From Streptomyces sp. JHA26 (GTDB taxonomy: Bacteria; Actinomycetota; Actinomycetes; Streptomycetales; Streptomycetaceae), in contig NZ_BDJC01000037.1 of the NCBI RefSeq assembly GCF_002005565.1, forward strand, positions 1 to 64,000: a DNA stretch of 64,000 nt, in the 5' to 3' direction. Positions 55,487-63,790 of this stretch are shown here, one piece after another (positions within the stretch are counted from its first letter, which is position 1; each line of letters starts with the position of its first letter). Below the pieces are notes generated by a model, which searched no databases, had not been told where the DNA came from, and saw only the letters and a program-made list of their open reading frames with translations. A program made the position numbers and the translations under genes.

Positions 55487-55690
55487 TCAGGCGTCGTAGC
55501 TCTCCCCGATGCGCTCGTCCGCGTCCCGGCGGCGCGAGGACGGGTCCATCTCGTCCTCGTCGCGACGGCGGTCGCGGTTGTGCATCTGGTCCTTGGCCTG
55601 CTCGGCGCGCTGCTTGCCCTGCTCGGCACGCTGCTTGCCCTGCTGCTGCATGCGCTCGGCCTTGTCCTGGAACTGGTCCTTGATACCCAT
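55487..55690 (-). CDS. Small charged coiled-coil-like protein
   Basis: 67 aa, nearly all Gln/Lys/Arg/Glu/Asp, with the repeat QRAEQGKQRAEQAKDQ and a low-complexity tail. It is found widely in Streptomyces without a known role; a stress-associated disordered protein is one guess. AGGAG sits 9 nt before the ATG. Confidence 0.8.
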   Translation of the reverse strand: MGIKDQFQDKAERMQQQGKQRAEQGKQRAEQAKDQMHNRDRRRDEDEMDPSSRRRDADERIGESYDA

Positions 55691-55776
55691 GTGGGTTCAC
55701 TCCTGTGGTGTTTCGGGCCGGCCGGATCGGCCGGGCCCGATCAGATTCACACGGGCGGTGACCCTGCGCATGTCGA

Positions 55777-56670
55777 TCAGTGACGGTCCGTAGCCGCGGT
55801 CGTCCGGTGCTGTTCGTCGGCGGCTCCGCCCGCCCCGACCAGCCCCGTGCGCATGCCGTCCAGCCGGTCCGCGAAGCGCCGCATCTCGCGCTGCCCGACG
55901 GTGCCGATGACGGCCGGCAGGTACCCGCGCACGCCCTGCATGCCGCGCAGCCACCACTGCCCGTAGACGTGGCTCGCCCGGCGTTCGACGCCCTCCACGA
56001 GCCGGTCCACCGCCGGGCCCAGCGGATACGTCTTGTTCGACGGCCACGGCAGCCGCTGCCGCAACTCCCGCATGACGTCGTCCTGGTCGGCGCCGCGCAC
56101 CATGTCGGTGTCGGTCCAGGACAGGTAGCCGACGCCGACCTTCACGCCCCGGTGGCCGACCTCGGCGCGCAGGCTGTGCGCGTACGCCTCCACGCCGGAC
56201 TTGGAAGCGCAGTAGGCGGTCATCATCGGCGCGGGCGTGATGGCGGCCAGGGACGCGATCTGCAGCAGGTAACCGCGGCTCTCCAGCAGCGCCGGCAGGA
56301 AGGCGCGGGCCGTCACCGCCGAGCCGATCAGGTTGACCTCGATGACCCGCCGCCAGGACGCCGGGTCGGAGTCGACGAACGGACCGCCGGTGGCCACACC
56401 GGCGTTGGCGACCACGATGTCGACCTTGCCGAACCGTTCCCGCACCTCGCCGGCGACCCGGGTCATCACCTCGTGGTCGGTGACGTCGGCGTGCCAGACC
56501 TCGCACTCGGTGTGCAGCCGCGCCGCGACCTGCTTGAGCCCGTCCGGCTCCAGCCCGACCAGGGCCACCTTCACCCCGCGTGCGGAGAGCTTGCGGGCCA
56601 GCAGCTCCCCGACGCCCCGCGCCGCCCCGGTGACGACGGCGACGCGTCCTTCCAGGCTCACCCTGCTCAT
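55777..56670 (-). CDS. Short-chain dehydrogenase/reductase
   Basis: 297 aa classical SDR. Cofactor motif TGAARGVG (residues ~15-22), NAG motif VVANAGVA, catalytic serine in QIASLAA and YCASK (YxxxK). The C-terminal half has an unusual extension after the core (VYGQWWLRGMQGVRGYLP). Last of three genes; its ATG overlaps the hydrolase stop (ATGA). With the monooxygenase it suggests oxidation of an alcohol to a ketone that is then inserted with oxygen. Confidence 0.9.
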   Translation of the reverse strand: MSRVSLEGRVAVVTGAARGVGELLARKLSARGVKVALVGLEPDGLKQVAARLHTECEVWHADVTDHEVMTRVAGEVRERFGKVDIVVANAGVATGGPFVDSDPASWRRVIEVNLIGSAVTARAFLPALLESRGYLLQIASLAAITPAPMMTAYCASKSGVEAYAHSLRAEVGHRGVKVGVGYLSWTDTDMVRGADQDDVMRELRQRLPWPSNKTYPLGPAVDRLVEGVERRASHVYGQWWLRGMQGVRGYLPAVIGTVGQREMRRFADRLDGMRTGLVGAGGAADEQHRTTAATDRH

Positions 56671-57614
56671 GCGCTCTCCTCGACGTGTACGGCGTCCGGC
56701 TGCGCGGACGCGGCGGGTATGTGGGCGGCGGCGAGCGCGCGTATCCTCCCGGTGACCAGCTCCGGCGCCTCCACCGGCGTCATGTGGCCGATCCCCGGGA
56801 GTTCCGTCAGGCCCACGCAGTCGGGCAGGGCCGCCGCCAGCGCGCGGGCGTGCACGGGCGGGGTCAGCCGGTCGGCGGTCCCGACGACCACCTCGACCGG
56901 CAGGTCCAACTCCCGTACGCCGTGGTCGAGGTCGAGCAGGTCGAGCACCTGCGACCAGGCGTGGCGCGCTCCGCGCGGGCAGGCGTGCACGATGCGGGCG
57001 CAGGCCTCGACCATGTGCGCGGCCGAACCCGGGCCCATCGTGCCGTACTTGAGGATCCTGAGCGCCAGCGGCGTGACCGGTCCGAGCGGTGCCCGGGAGC
57101 CGAGGATCCGCCGGGTCAGCCAGGTGCGCACCGGGCCCTCCCGCAGCGGCAGCACCGTCGCGGACGCCACCAGCTTCGAACTGCCCGTGCTGCACAGCAG
57201 AACGGCCGCGGCGTGCTCGCGCAGTGCCGGCCGCGCGGCGGCGGCCAGGACCGTCATCCCGCCCATGGAGTGCCCGGCGATCACGGCCCTCTCCCCCGGT
57301 GCGAGCGTCGCCTTCAGCACGGCCTCGAGGTCGTCGGCGAGGGCGTCGGTGCCGCACGCCCGACTCGCCGGACTGCGGCCGTGACCGCGCTGGTCGTAGG
57401 CGATGACCCGGTGGTCGGCGGACAGGCCGCGGATCTGCGCCGCCCAGAAGGCGGTCGAGCAGGTCCAGCCGTGGGACAGGACGACCGCGGGCGCGTCGTC
57501 GGGGCCGTGCACCTCGACGTGCAGCCGGGCGCCGTCGGCGGAGGCGACGGTCAGCACGCGGGCGGGCTCGGGCGGGGCGTAGGGCCCGGAGGCGACGTGG
57601 GCGAGGCGGCTCAC
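56667..57614 (-). CDS. Alpha/beta hydrolase
   Basis: 315 aa. Oxyanion HGWTC, nucleophile elbow GHSMGG, acid D in VGTADRLTPP and the catalytic His in GIGHMTPVE are all visible. It would open the ester or lactone made by the neighbouring Baeyer-Villiger enzyme (inference). GTG overlaps the monooxygenase stop (GTGA). Confidence 0.92.
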   Translation of the reverse strand: MSRLAHVASGPYAPPEPARVLTVASADGARLHVEVHGPDDAPAVVLSHGWTCSTAFWAAQIRGLSADHRVIAYDQRGHGRSPASRACGTDALADDLEAVLKATLAPGERAVIAGHSMGGMTVLAAAARPALREHAAAVLLCSTGSSKLVASATVLPLREGPVRTWLTRRILGSRAPLGPVTPLALRILKYGTMGPGSAAHMVEACARIVHACPRGARHAWSQVLDLLDLDHGVRELDLPVEVVVGTADRLTPPVHARALAAALPDCVGLTELPGIGHMTPVEAPELVTGRIRALAAAHIPAASAQPDAVHVEESA

Positions 57615-59140
57615 GCGCCCACCTCCGCGCTCTTCGCGGCGGGGGCCTTCCGGGCGGCCGGGGCGCGCAGCACCTCGTACTCGGCGAGGTCCACCCGCCG
57701 TGTCGCACGCCGGAACTCGGCGGTCGTGCCGGGCCAGATGGTGGTGTTGCGGCCGCTCGGGTCCAGGTACCAGCTGGTGCAGCCGCCGGTGTTCCACACG
57801 GTGCGCTTCATGCGCTCCTGCACCCGGTGGTTCCACCCCCGCACCGCGGTGGAACGGGCGTCCAGGGCGACCCTTCCGCCGAGGACGTTCAACTGGCGCA
57901 GGTAGTCGGCCAGGTAGTTCAGCTGCGACTCGATCATGAGGATCATGGACGAGTTCCCGAGGCCGGTGTTGGGCCCGATGATCGTCATGAAGTTGGGGAA
58001 GCCGGCCGCCGTGGCGCCGCGCAGGGCCTCCATGCCGCCCTTCCAGGTCTCGGCGAGGGTCCGCCCGTCCGCGCCCACGACCCGCTCGGCGATGGGCATG
58101 TCCGTGACGTGGAAGCCGGTGCTGAAGATGATCACGTCGGCCTCGGTCTCGCTGCCGTCGGCGCCGACGAGGGTGCTGCCGCGGACCTCGGTGAGACCGC
58201 TCGCGATCACGTCCACGTTGGGCCGGGCGAGCGCCGGGTAGTACGTGCTCGACAGCAGGATCCGCTTGCAGCCGATGCGGTAGTCGGGGGTGAGCTTGGC
58301 GCGCAGGGCCGGGTCCTTGATCGCGGCGGCCATGTTGCGCCGGGCGATCTTCTCGACGAAGCCCAGCTCGTTCGGGTGCTTGGTGAAGGCCTGCACCTGG
58401 AGCTCCCGGATGCCCCACAGCAGGCCGCGGCGCAGCTTGGTGGTGACCGGCAGCGCCCGGTGCAGGGCGCGTTCGGCGCCGCTGATCGGCCGGTCCATGC
58501 GGGGCATCACCCAGGCCGGGGTGCGCTGGAAGAGGGTGAGGCGGCCGACCTTCGGCTGGATGGACGGCACGATCTGGATGGCGGAGGCGCCGGTGCCGAT
58601 CACGGCGACGCGCTTGCCGGTGAGGTCGTGGTCGTGGTCCCAGCGGGCCGAGTGGAAGACCTTGCCGGGGAAGGAGTCGAGGCCGGGGATGTCCGGGACC
58701 TTGGGGTCGGACAGCGGGCCGGTCGCGGAGACGACGACGTCGGCGGTGAGCGTGCCGCGCACGGTCTCGATCTCCCACCGCAGCTGCTCGCCGTCCCACG
58801 CCATCCGCTTCACCTCCGAGTCGAAGCGGAGGTGGGGGCGCAGCCCGAAGGTGTCGGCCACGTGCTCCAGGTACGCCCGGATGTGCCGCTGCCCCGAGAA
58901 GGTGCGCGGCCACTCCGGGTTGGGCGCGAAGGAGAACGAGTACAGATGGGACGGCACGTCACAGGCGCACCCCGGGTAGCTGTTGTCCCGCCAGGTGCCG
59001 CCGACGCTGTCGGACCTCTCGAGGACGACGAAGTCGGTGATCCCCTCACGGCGCAGCCGCACCGCGGCGCCCAGCCCGCCGAAGCCGGACCCGATCACCG
59101 CCACCCGCACGTGTTCTCGAACCTGCTCGTGCTCGGCCAT
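57611..59140 (-). CDS. Flavin-containing Baeyer-Villiger-type monooxygenase
   Basis: 509 aa. FAD motif GSGFGGLG (17-24), NADPH motif GTGASAIQ, and between them the Baeyer-Villiger fingerprint F-x-G-x-x-x-H-x-x-x-W-D (FPGKVFHSARWD). It inserts oxygen next to a ketone, using NADPH and O2. The ATG at 59140 has GGAGG 7 nt upstream. First of a three-gene operon with hydrolase and SDR; the MerR gene is divergent. Confidence 0.93.
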   Translation of the reverse strand: MAEHEQVREHVRVAVIGSGFGGLGAAVRLRREGITDFVVLERSDSVGGTWRDNSYPGCACDVPSHLYSFSFAPNPEWPRTFSGQRHIRAYLEHVADTFGLRPHLRFDSEVKRMAWDGEQLRWEIETVRGTLTADVVVSATGPLSDPKVPDIPGLDSFPGKVFHSARWDHDHDLTGKRVAVIGTGASAIQIVPSIQPKVGRLTLFQRTPAWVMPRMDRPISGAERALHRALPVTTKLRRGLLWGIRELQVQAFTKHPNELGFVEKIARRNMAAAIKDPALRAKLTPDYRIGCKRILLSSTYYPALARPNVDVIASGLTEVRGSTLVGADGSETEADVIIFSTGFHVTDMPIAERVVGADGRTLAETWKGGMEALRGATAAGFPNFMTIIGPNTGLGNSSMILMIESQLNYLADYLRQLNVLGGRVALDARSTAVRGWNHRVQERMKRTVWNTGGCTSWYLDPSGRNTTIWPGTTAEFRRATRRVDLAEYEVLRAPAARKAPAAKSAEVGA

Positions 59141-59171
59141 CCCGAAGCCTCCACGCATCGCCTAGAACTCT

Positions 59172-59187
59172 GCCAGTGAACACTGGC
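59172..59187. promoter_or_regulatory. Palindromic operator upstream of the monooxygenase operon
   Basis: GCCAGTG-AA-CACTGGC is a perfect inverted repeat 32 nt before the monooxygenase start, between it and the MerR gene. Confidence 0.6.
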
Positions 59188-59283
59188 GCAATGGGGAGGG
59201 TAGAACAGCTCCGTACTGATGGGTAGGGGGCGACAAGGACTTTCACCTCGGCGACCACCGCCGCGGGTACCGCCGGTACGGCA

Positions 59284-59289
59284 TAGGCT
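59284..59289 (+). promoter_or_regulatory. Candidate -10 of the MerR gene (leaderless)
   Basis: TAGGCT lies 7 nt before the GTG start and no ribosome site is visible. Confidence 0.35.
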
Positions 59290-59296
59290 TTCCGGC

Positions 59297-59989
59297 GTGG
59301 CAGAAGACGCTGGAGACGCTGGACGGCCCGAGGGCCCACGCGAGTACCGCATGGAGGAACTGGCCCGGCTGGCCGGCATCACGGTGCGCACCCTGCGCTT
59401 CTACCGCGAACGCAAACTGATCCCGCCGCCCCGCCGCGAGGGCCGCATCGCCTGGTACGACGACCACCACCTGGCCCGCCTGCGCACCATCGCCGCCCTC
59501 CTGGAACGCGGCCACACCCTCAACGGCATCGCGGAGCTCGCCGACGCCTTCGAACACGGCCGCGACGTCGGCGACCTGCTCGGCCTCGGCGAACCCACCG
59601 AGGAGACCCCGGTCCGCCTCACCCCCGAGGAACTCGCCGCCCGCTTCGAGGGCGAGGTCACCCCGGAGAACCTCGCCGCCGCCATGGAGCTGGGCTACCT
59701 CGGCACCGACGGCGACGAACTCGTCCACATCAGCCACCGCCTGCTGGACGTCTCCTCCGCCCTGGTCCGCGAGGGCATACCCCTCGCCGAGGTCCTGGAC
59801 GCCGGCAAACGCGTCCGCGACCACGCCGACGCCCTCGCCGAGCTCTTCGCCGACCTGATCCTGCGTCACGCCCCCGAGCAGGACCTCCACCGCCTGCGCC
59901 CCCTGGCCCGCAGCGTGGTCGAGGCGGAACTCTCCCTGGCTCTGGACCGACGGCTGCGGAAGGGGTCGGACGGGGGTCAGCGGCCGTAG
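59297..59989 (+). CDS. MerR-family transcriptional regulator
   Basis: 230 aa. The N-terminal winged helix shows YRMEELARLAGITVRTLRFYRERKLIPPPRREGRIAWYDDHHLARL in parts; the long C-terminal part is helical and has no metal-binding Cys, so an organic ligand or stress signal is likely. Divergent from the monooxygenase operon, which it probably controls. Its last 13 nt overlap the convergent xth gene. GTG at 59297; the later ATG at 59351 is possible. Confidence 0.88.
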   Translation: MAEDAGDAGRPEGPREYRMEELARLAGITVRTLRFYRERKLIPPPRREGRIAWYDDHHLARLRTIAALLERGHTLNGIAELADAFEHGRDVGDLLGLGEPTEETPVRLTPEELAARFEGEVTPENLAAAMELGYLGTDGDELVHISHRLLDVSSALVREGIPLAEVLDAGKRVRDHADALAELFADLILRHAPEQDLHRLRPLARSVVEAELSLALDRRLRKGSDGGQRP

Positions 59990-60780
59990 ACGACGGTCAC
60001 CGGCGCATGGTCCGACCAGCGCTCGGCGTGCGTGGCGGCCCGCTCGACGTACCCCTCGACGGCCCGGGCCGCCAGCCCCGGGGTGGCCACCTGGAGGTCG
60101 ATCCGCCACCCCGAGTCGTTGTCGAAGGCCCGCCCCCGGTACGACCACCACGTGTACGGCCCCTCCACGTCGGGGTGCAGGGCGCGGACGACGTCCACGT
60201 AGCCGCCGTCGGCCGGGTCGAGGACGCGGCCCAGCCACGCGCGCTCCTCCGGCAGGAAGCCGGAGTTCTTCCGGTTGGCGCGCCAGTTCTTCAGGTCGGC
60301 CTCGCGGTGGGCGATGTTCCAGTCGCCGCAGACCACGACCTCGCGTCCCTCGGCGGCGGCGCGCTCGCGCAGGCCCTTGAGGTGGGCGAGGAACTCGTCC
60401 ATGAAGCGGACCTTCTCCTCCTGGCGCTCGGTGCCGACCTCGCCGGAGGGCAGGTAGAGGGAGGCGACCGTCACACCCGGCAGGTCGGCCTCGACGTACC
60501 GGCCGGCGGTGTCGAACTCCGGCGAGCCGAAGCCGACCCGTACGCGGTCGGGCTCGCGGCGGGTGTAGAGGGAGACACCGGCGCGGCCCTTGGCGGCGGC
60601 GGGGGCGTGCGTCACGTGCCAGCCGTCGGGGGCGCGCACGTGCTCGGGCAGTTGTCCGGGCTCGGCCCGTACCTCCTGGAGGCACAGCACGTCGGCGGAG
60701 GTGCCCGCGAGCCATTCCACGAAGCCCTTCTTCGCGGCGGCGCGCAGACCGTTCACGTTCACGGAGGTCACGGTGAGCAT
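59977..60780 (-). CDS. xth: Exodeoxyribonuclease III (AP endonuclease)
   Basis: 267 aa. The endonuclease/exonuclease/phosphatase fold: VTSVNVNGLRAAAKKGF, LCLQEVR (metal Glu), CGDWNIAHREADLKNW, and SDHAPVTVVY at the end. It nicks DNA at abasic sites and removes 3' blocks in base-excision repair. ATG at 60780. Confidence 0.94.
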   Translation of the reverse strand: MLTVTSVNVNGLRAAAKKGFVEWLAGTSADVLCLQEVRAEPGQLPEHVRAPDGWHVTHAPAAAKGRAGVSLYTRREPDRVRVGFGSPEFDTAGRYVEADLPGVTVASLYLPSGEVGTERQEEKVRFMDEFLAHLKGLRERAAAEGREVVVCGDWNIAHREADLKNWRANRKNSGFLPEERAWLGRVLDPADGGYVDVVRALHPDVEGPYTWWSYRGRAFDNDSGWRIDLQVATPGLAARAVEGYVERAATHAERWSDHAPVTVVYGR

Positions 60781-60848
60781 CAGCGCACGATACCGGCACA
60801 CTGGACGATGTCCCGCTCCGGACAGTGCATCGATATACGGTAGGAAGA

Positions 60849-61334
60849 ATGAACATACGCCGGGTCCCCTTCGACCACCCCGACGCCGTGAAGCTGAACG
60901 ACGAGGTCCAGGCCGAGTACGACGTCCGCTACGGCGACGGCGGCGACGCCACGCACCTCGACGCCGCGGACTTCGCGCCGCCGAACGGTCTCTACCTGAT
61001 CGCGTACGACGAGAACGACGTCCCGGTCGCCTCCGGCGGCTGGCGCCGTCAGGACGCCAACGACGAGGGCAACCGCGACGGGGACGCCGAGCTCAAGCGG
61101 ATGTTCGTGATCGAGCAGATGCGCGGCCGGGGGCTGGCCCGCCGCATGCTGGCCGCCCTGGAGGAGGACGCCCGTGCGGCCGGCCGGCTCCGGATGGTCC
61201 TGGAGACCGGCACCAAGCAGCCGGAGGCCGTCGCCCTGTACCTGTCCAGCGGCTACGAGCCCTGCAAGAAGTTCGGCTACTACCGCTTCCACGAGGAGAG
61301 CCTCTGCTACGCGAAGGCCCTCCGGACCCCGTAG
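60849..61334 (+). CDS. GNAT-family N-acetyltransferase
   Basis: 161 aa. DAELKRMFVIEQMRGRGLARRMLAALEEDAR carries the acetyl-CoA loop, and ETGTKQPEAVALYLSSGYEPCKKFGYY the typical GNAT end. ATG at 60849 after GGAAG. Substrate unknown. Confidence 0.9.
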   Translation: MNIRRVPFDHPDAVKLNDEVQAEYDVRYGDGGDATHLDAADFAPPNGLYLIAYDENDVPVASGGWRRQDANDEGNRDGDAELKRMFVIEQMRGRGLARRMLAALEEDARAAGRLRMVLETGTKQPEAVALYLSSGYEPCKKFGYYRFHEESLCYAKALRTP

Positions 61335-61517
61335 GCCGCACGCGGACGGGTTCACCCGCTGCCCCGAGCCCCGCTCCCCCCAAGTCCCGCCCCCGCCGCA
61401 CCGGTCCGGAGGGTCCCCTCGCGGTTTCGCGGACCCCGTGCACACCGGACGGGCGGGGGTGGCGGGGAACACGGGCATCGCCGGCACGGGCGGCCGGCGC
61501 GACTCCCGGGAACACGA

Positions 61518-61553
61518 TGAAGCCCCTGCCAGTAACCACTGACAGGGGCTTCA
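61518..61553. terminator. Hairpin terminator after tRNA-Ala
   Basis: TGAAGCCCCTG (61518-61528) pairs perfectly with CAGGGGCTTCA (61543-61553), with CAGT/ACTG extending the inner stem. It lies 8 nt past the tRNA 3' end on the minus strand. Confidence 0.8.
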
Positions 61554-61560
61554 TGCTGCG

Positions 61561-61634
61561 TGGACCTGAGGGGATTTGAACCCCTGGCCCCCTCGATGCG
61601 AACGAGGTGCGCTACCGGACTGCGCCACAGGCCC
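61561..61634 (-). tRNA. tRNA-Ala(CGC)
   Basis: Cloverleaf by eye: acceptor gggcctg/caggtcc, D arm gcgcagtccggtagcgc, anticodon stem cctcg/cgagg with loop ttcgcat (CGC), T stem agggg/cccct with loop ttcaaat. Discriminator A, CCA not encoded. Confidence 0.93.
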
Positions 61635-61648
61635 TTGCAACGAGTGAA

Positions 61649-61676
61649 ACTTTAGCACCCCGATCGGCCTGCTCAA
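61649..61676 (-). promoter_or_regulatory. tRNA-Ala promoter
   Basis: On the minus strand TTGAGC (61676-61671) and TAAAGT (61654-61649) are spaced by 16 nt and end 14 nt before the tRNA. Confidence 0.65.
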
Positions 61677-61719
61677 AAATCCCTTCCCGGAGCCCGGGCG
61701 GGGGTGGGCTCCGGGCACG

Positions 61720-62946
61720 CTATTCGTTGGCCGCGCGGGGGCGGTCGCCGTCCTCGTACTGGTCGAACAGCGGTGTCCGGCCCCGCCCCCGGGCGCGGCG
61801 GGCGGACCCGGTGCGGCGGGCGTCGCCGCGGCCGGAGCCCTCGGACCGGTCCTCGGGTCGGCCCTCGGCGCGGCCGGCCGGGCCGTCCGGTGCCGGCCGG
61901 GCCTCCGCGTCCCCCTCCGTCCGGTCCGGGGTGACCGCGCTGGAGCGGGCCGAGCTCCAGGCGTCGGGCGCCGCGAGATCCACGTCGGGTGTGGCGCGGG
62001 GGGCGACCGGGGCGGTGACGTAGGTGGGCAGGGGGACCGGCACGGGGTCCCAGCTGTCGCCCTGGCCGGGCCGTCGCTCCCGTTCGCGCTGCTGGTCGAC
62101 CCACTCGGCGTGGTCGGTCTGCTCCACCAGCGCCCGGCGGTCCGCGGCGAGCGCGGAGAGCCCGGGGTCGGGTTCGGCGTCGGGCGCCTCGTCCGGCTCC
62201 TCGGCCTCGGGGGCGCCGGCGGCGTCGGCGGGGACGCGCCGGCGCGGCTGGCGTTCACGCAGCCGCTGTGCGGCGGCCTCGGCCTGACGGCGGTCCATCT
62301 GGAAGGCGAACCGGCGGCGTTCCTGGGACCGCAGGTAGGCGATGTAGGCGCTGAGCAGCACCGCGGGCACGCCGGGCGCCCACAGGAACGCCAGTCCGCC
62401 GACCGCGGCGACCACCGAGCCGAGCGTGAAGGCCAGGAAGAGCATCATGGTGGTACGCCGACGGCGTGCGAGCACCTTCATGCGCCGGGCACGGGCCGCC
62501 GCCGGTGAGGCGGGGGCGCGGCGGGCGGGCGGCACGCCCCTGCGGGCCGGTGCGGCACCGGACTCGGGGGCCTGCGCGGATCTGTCGCGGTCGGCGTCTC
62601 CGTCCGTCCCGGCGTGGTCCGGCGCGGGCCGCTCCGCCGCGTCCTGCGGGACCGGCCGGGTGTGCCGACGGGTCCTGGACACGGCGAACGCCCGGACGTC
62701 CACCGAGCCGGTGGCGGTGTCCGGGGCGACGGCGTCGAACTCCGCCTCGTCGGCGGAGCGCGACTGCAGGTCCTTGGCGTACCGGCGCTCCATGCCCGCC
62801 CGTCCGGACAGCAGCCGGATGGCGGTGCTGAAGCGTTCCGTCGGACGGGCTTCGTTCAGCTCGTCCTGCCTACGGAGCCACATCGGCACCAAGTAGGCGG
62901 CCCAGGCCCCGACGATGACTGCGTAGATGAGGCCGCTGCTGCTCAC
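61720..62946 (-). CDS. glpR: GlpR-type membrane receptor of gephyrin-like Glp
   Basis: 408 aa. N-terminal helix (SSSGLIYAVIVGAWAAYLVPMW), conserved RRQDELNEARPTERFSTAIRLL, two more helices (MMLFLAFTLGSVVAAVGGLAFLW; VPAVLLSAYIAYL) and long disordered Arg/Glu/Ala/Pro-rich stretches. It matches the actinobacterial family whose Corynebacterium member, GlpR, binds the gephyrin-like MoeA homologue Glp at the division site (recalled). The MogA/MoaB-type gene two genes upstream fits this neighbourhood. GTG at 62946. Confidence 0.75.
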   Translation of the reverse strand: MSSSGLIYAVIVGAWAAYLVPMWLRRQDELNEARPTERFSTAIRLLSGRAGMERRYAKDLQSRSADEAEFDAVAPDTATGSVDVRAFAVSRTRRHTRPVPQDAAERPAPDHAGTDGDADRDRSAQAPESGAAPARRGVPPARRAPASPAAARARRMKVLARRRRTTMMLFLAFTLGSVVAAVGGLAFLWAPGVPAVLLSAYIAYLRSQERRRFAFQMDRRQAEAAAQRLRERQPRRRVPADAAGAPEAEEPDEAPDAEPDPGLSALAADRRALVEQTDHAEWVDQQRERERRPGQGDSWDPVPVPLPTYVTAPVAPRATPDVDLAAPDAWSSARSSAVTPDRTEGDAEARPAPDGPAGRAEGRPEDRSEGSGRGDARRTGSARRARGRGRTPLFDQYEDGDRPRAANE

Positions 62947-63131
62947 ATCTCACACGGTAGAGGGGTTTGCACGGGGCCATCCGCCAATTGGGCCGGTGTG
63001 TCGCACGATCCGGCTGATATTTCGAGCTTTTTTTGCGACCGATGCGACCAACCGACCGTCGAAGTCACGGATTTATCCGCTTCCACGACGTCTTCCGCAA
63101 CGCCGCACCCCGATCAAATTCGAACGTTTAT

Positions 63132-63764
63132 TCAATTCCGGTGTTCCGCCGGGCCCGGATTGCCCGGGCTGTTCCGCGTGCTCCGCTCCCGTGACCGGTG
63201 CCAGCGCCGCAGCAGCCCCTCCGGTACCTCTTCCGCGGTGAGCGCGAACACGAGATGGTCGCGCCATCCGCCGTCGATGTGGAGATAACGCGGCCTGAGG
63301 CCCTCCTCGCGGAATCCGAGTTTCTCCACGACCCGGCGGCTGGGCCCGTTCTCGGGGCGAATACAGACCTCGACGCGATGCAGGCCGACGGTGCGGAAAC
63401 AGTGGTCCACGGCCATCGCGACGGCCGTGGGCATCACCCCGCGCCCGGCCACCGCCTCGTCCACCCAGTAGCCGACGTGGCCGGAGCACATCGAGCCCCA
63501 GGTGATCCCGGCCACCGTCAACTGGCCGACCAGCCGTCCCTGGTACTCGATGACGAAGGGCAGCATCCGGCCGGCGTTCGCCTCGGACCGCAGGTGGCGG
63601 ACCATCTGGCGGTACGTCGGCCGGTGCGCGAGCGGCCCGCCGGGCGCGGGCGGCGGGATGGTCGCCTCCCAGGGGCGCAGCCAGTCGCGGTTGCGCCGGT
63701 TGACCTCGCGCCACGCCCGCTGGTCGCGCAGCTTTATGGGCCGGAGGACGATGTCGCCGTCCAC
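63132..63764 (-). CDS. RimJ/RimL-type GNAT acetyltransferase
   Basis: 210 aa. IVLRPIKLRDQRAWREVNRRNRDWLRPWEAT opens the RimJ/RimL pattern, and GYWVDEAVAGRGVMPTAVAMAVDHCF and RVEVCIRPENGPSRRVVEKLGF hold the acetyl-CoA and substrate sites. These acetylate protein N-termini; the substrate here is unknown. GTG at 63764, 26 nt after the upstream stop. Confidence 0.9.
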   Translation of the reverse strand: MDGDIVLRPIKLRDQRAWREVNRRNRDWLRPWEATIPPPAPGGPLAHRPTYRQMVRHLRSEANAGRMLPFVIEYQGRLVGQLTVAGITWGSMCSGHVGYWVDEAVAGRGVMPTAVAMAVDHCFRTVGLHRVEVCIRPENGPSRRVVEKLGFREEGLRPRYLHIDGGWRDHLVFALTAEEVPEGLLRRWHRSRERSTRNSPGNPGPAEHRN

Positions 63765-63790
63765 CAGCTCGACGGGCCAGGACGGGCCGT

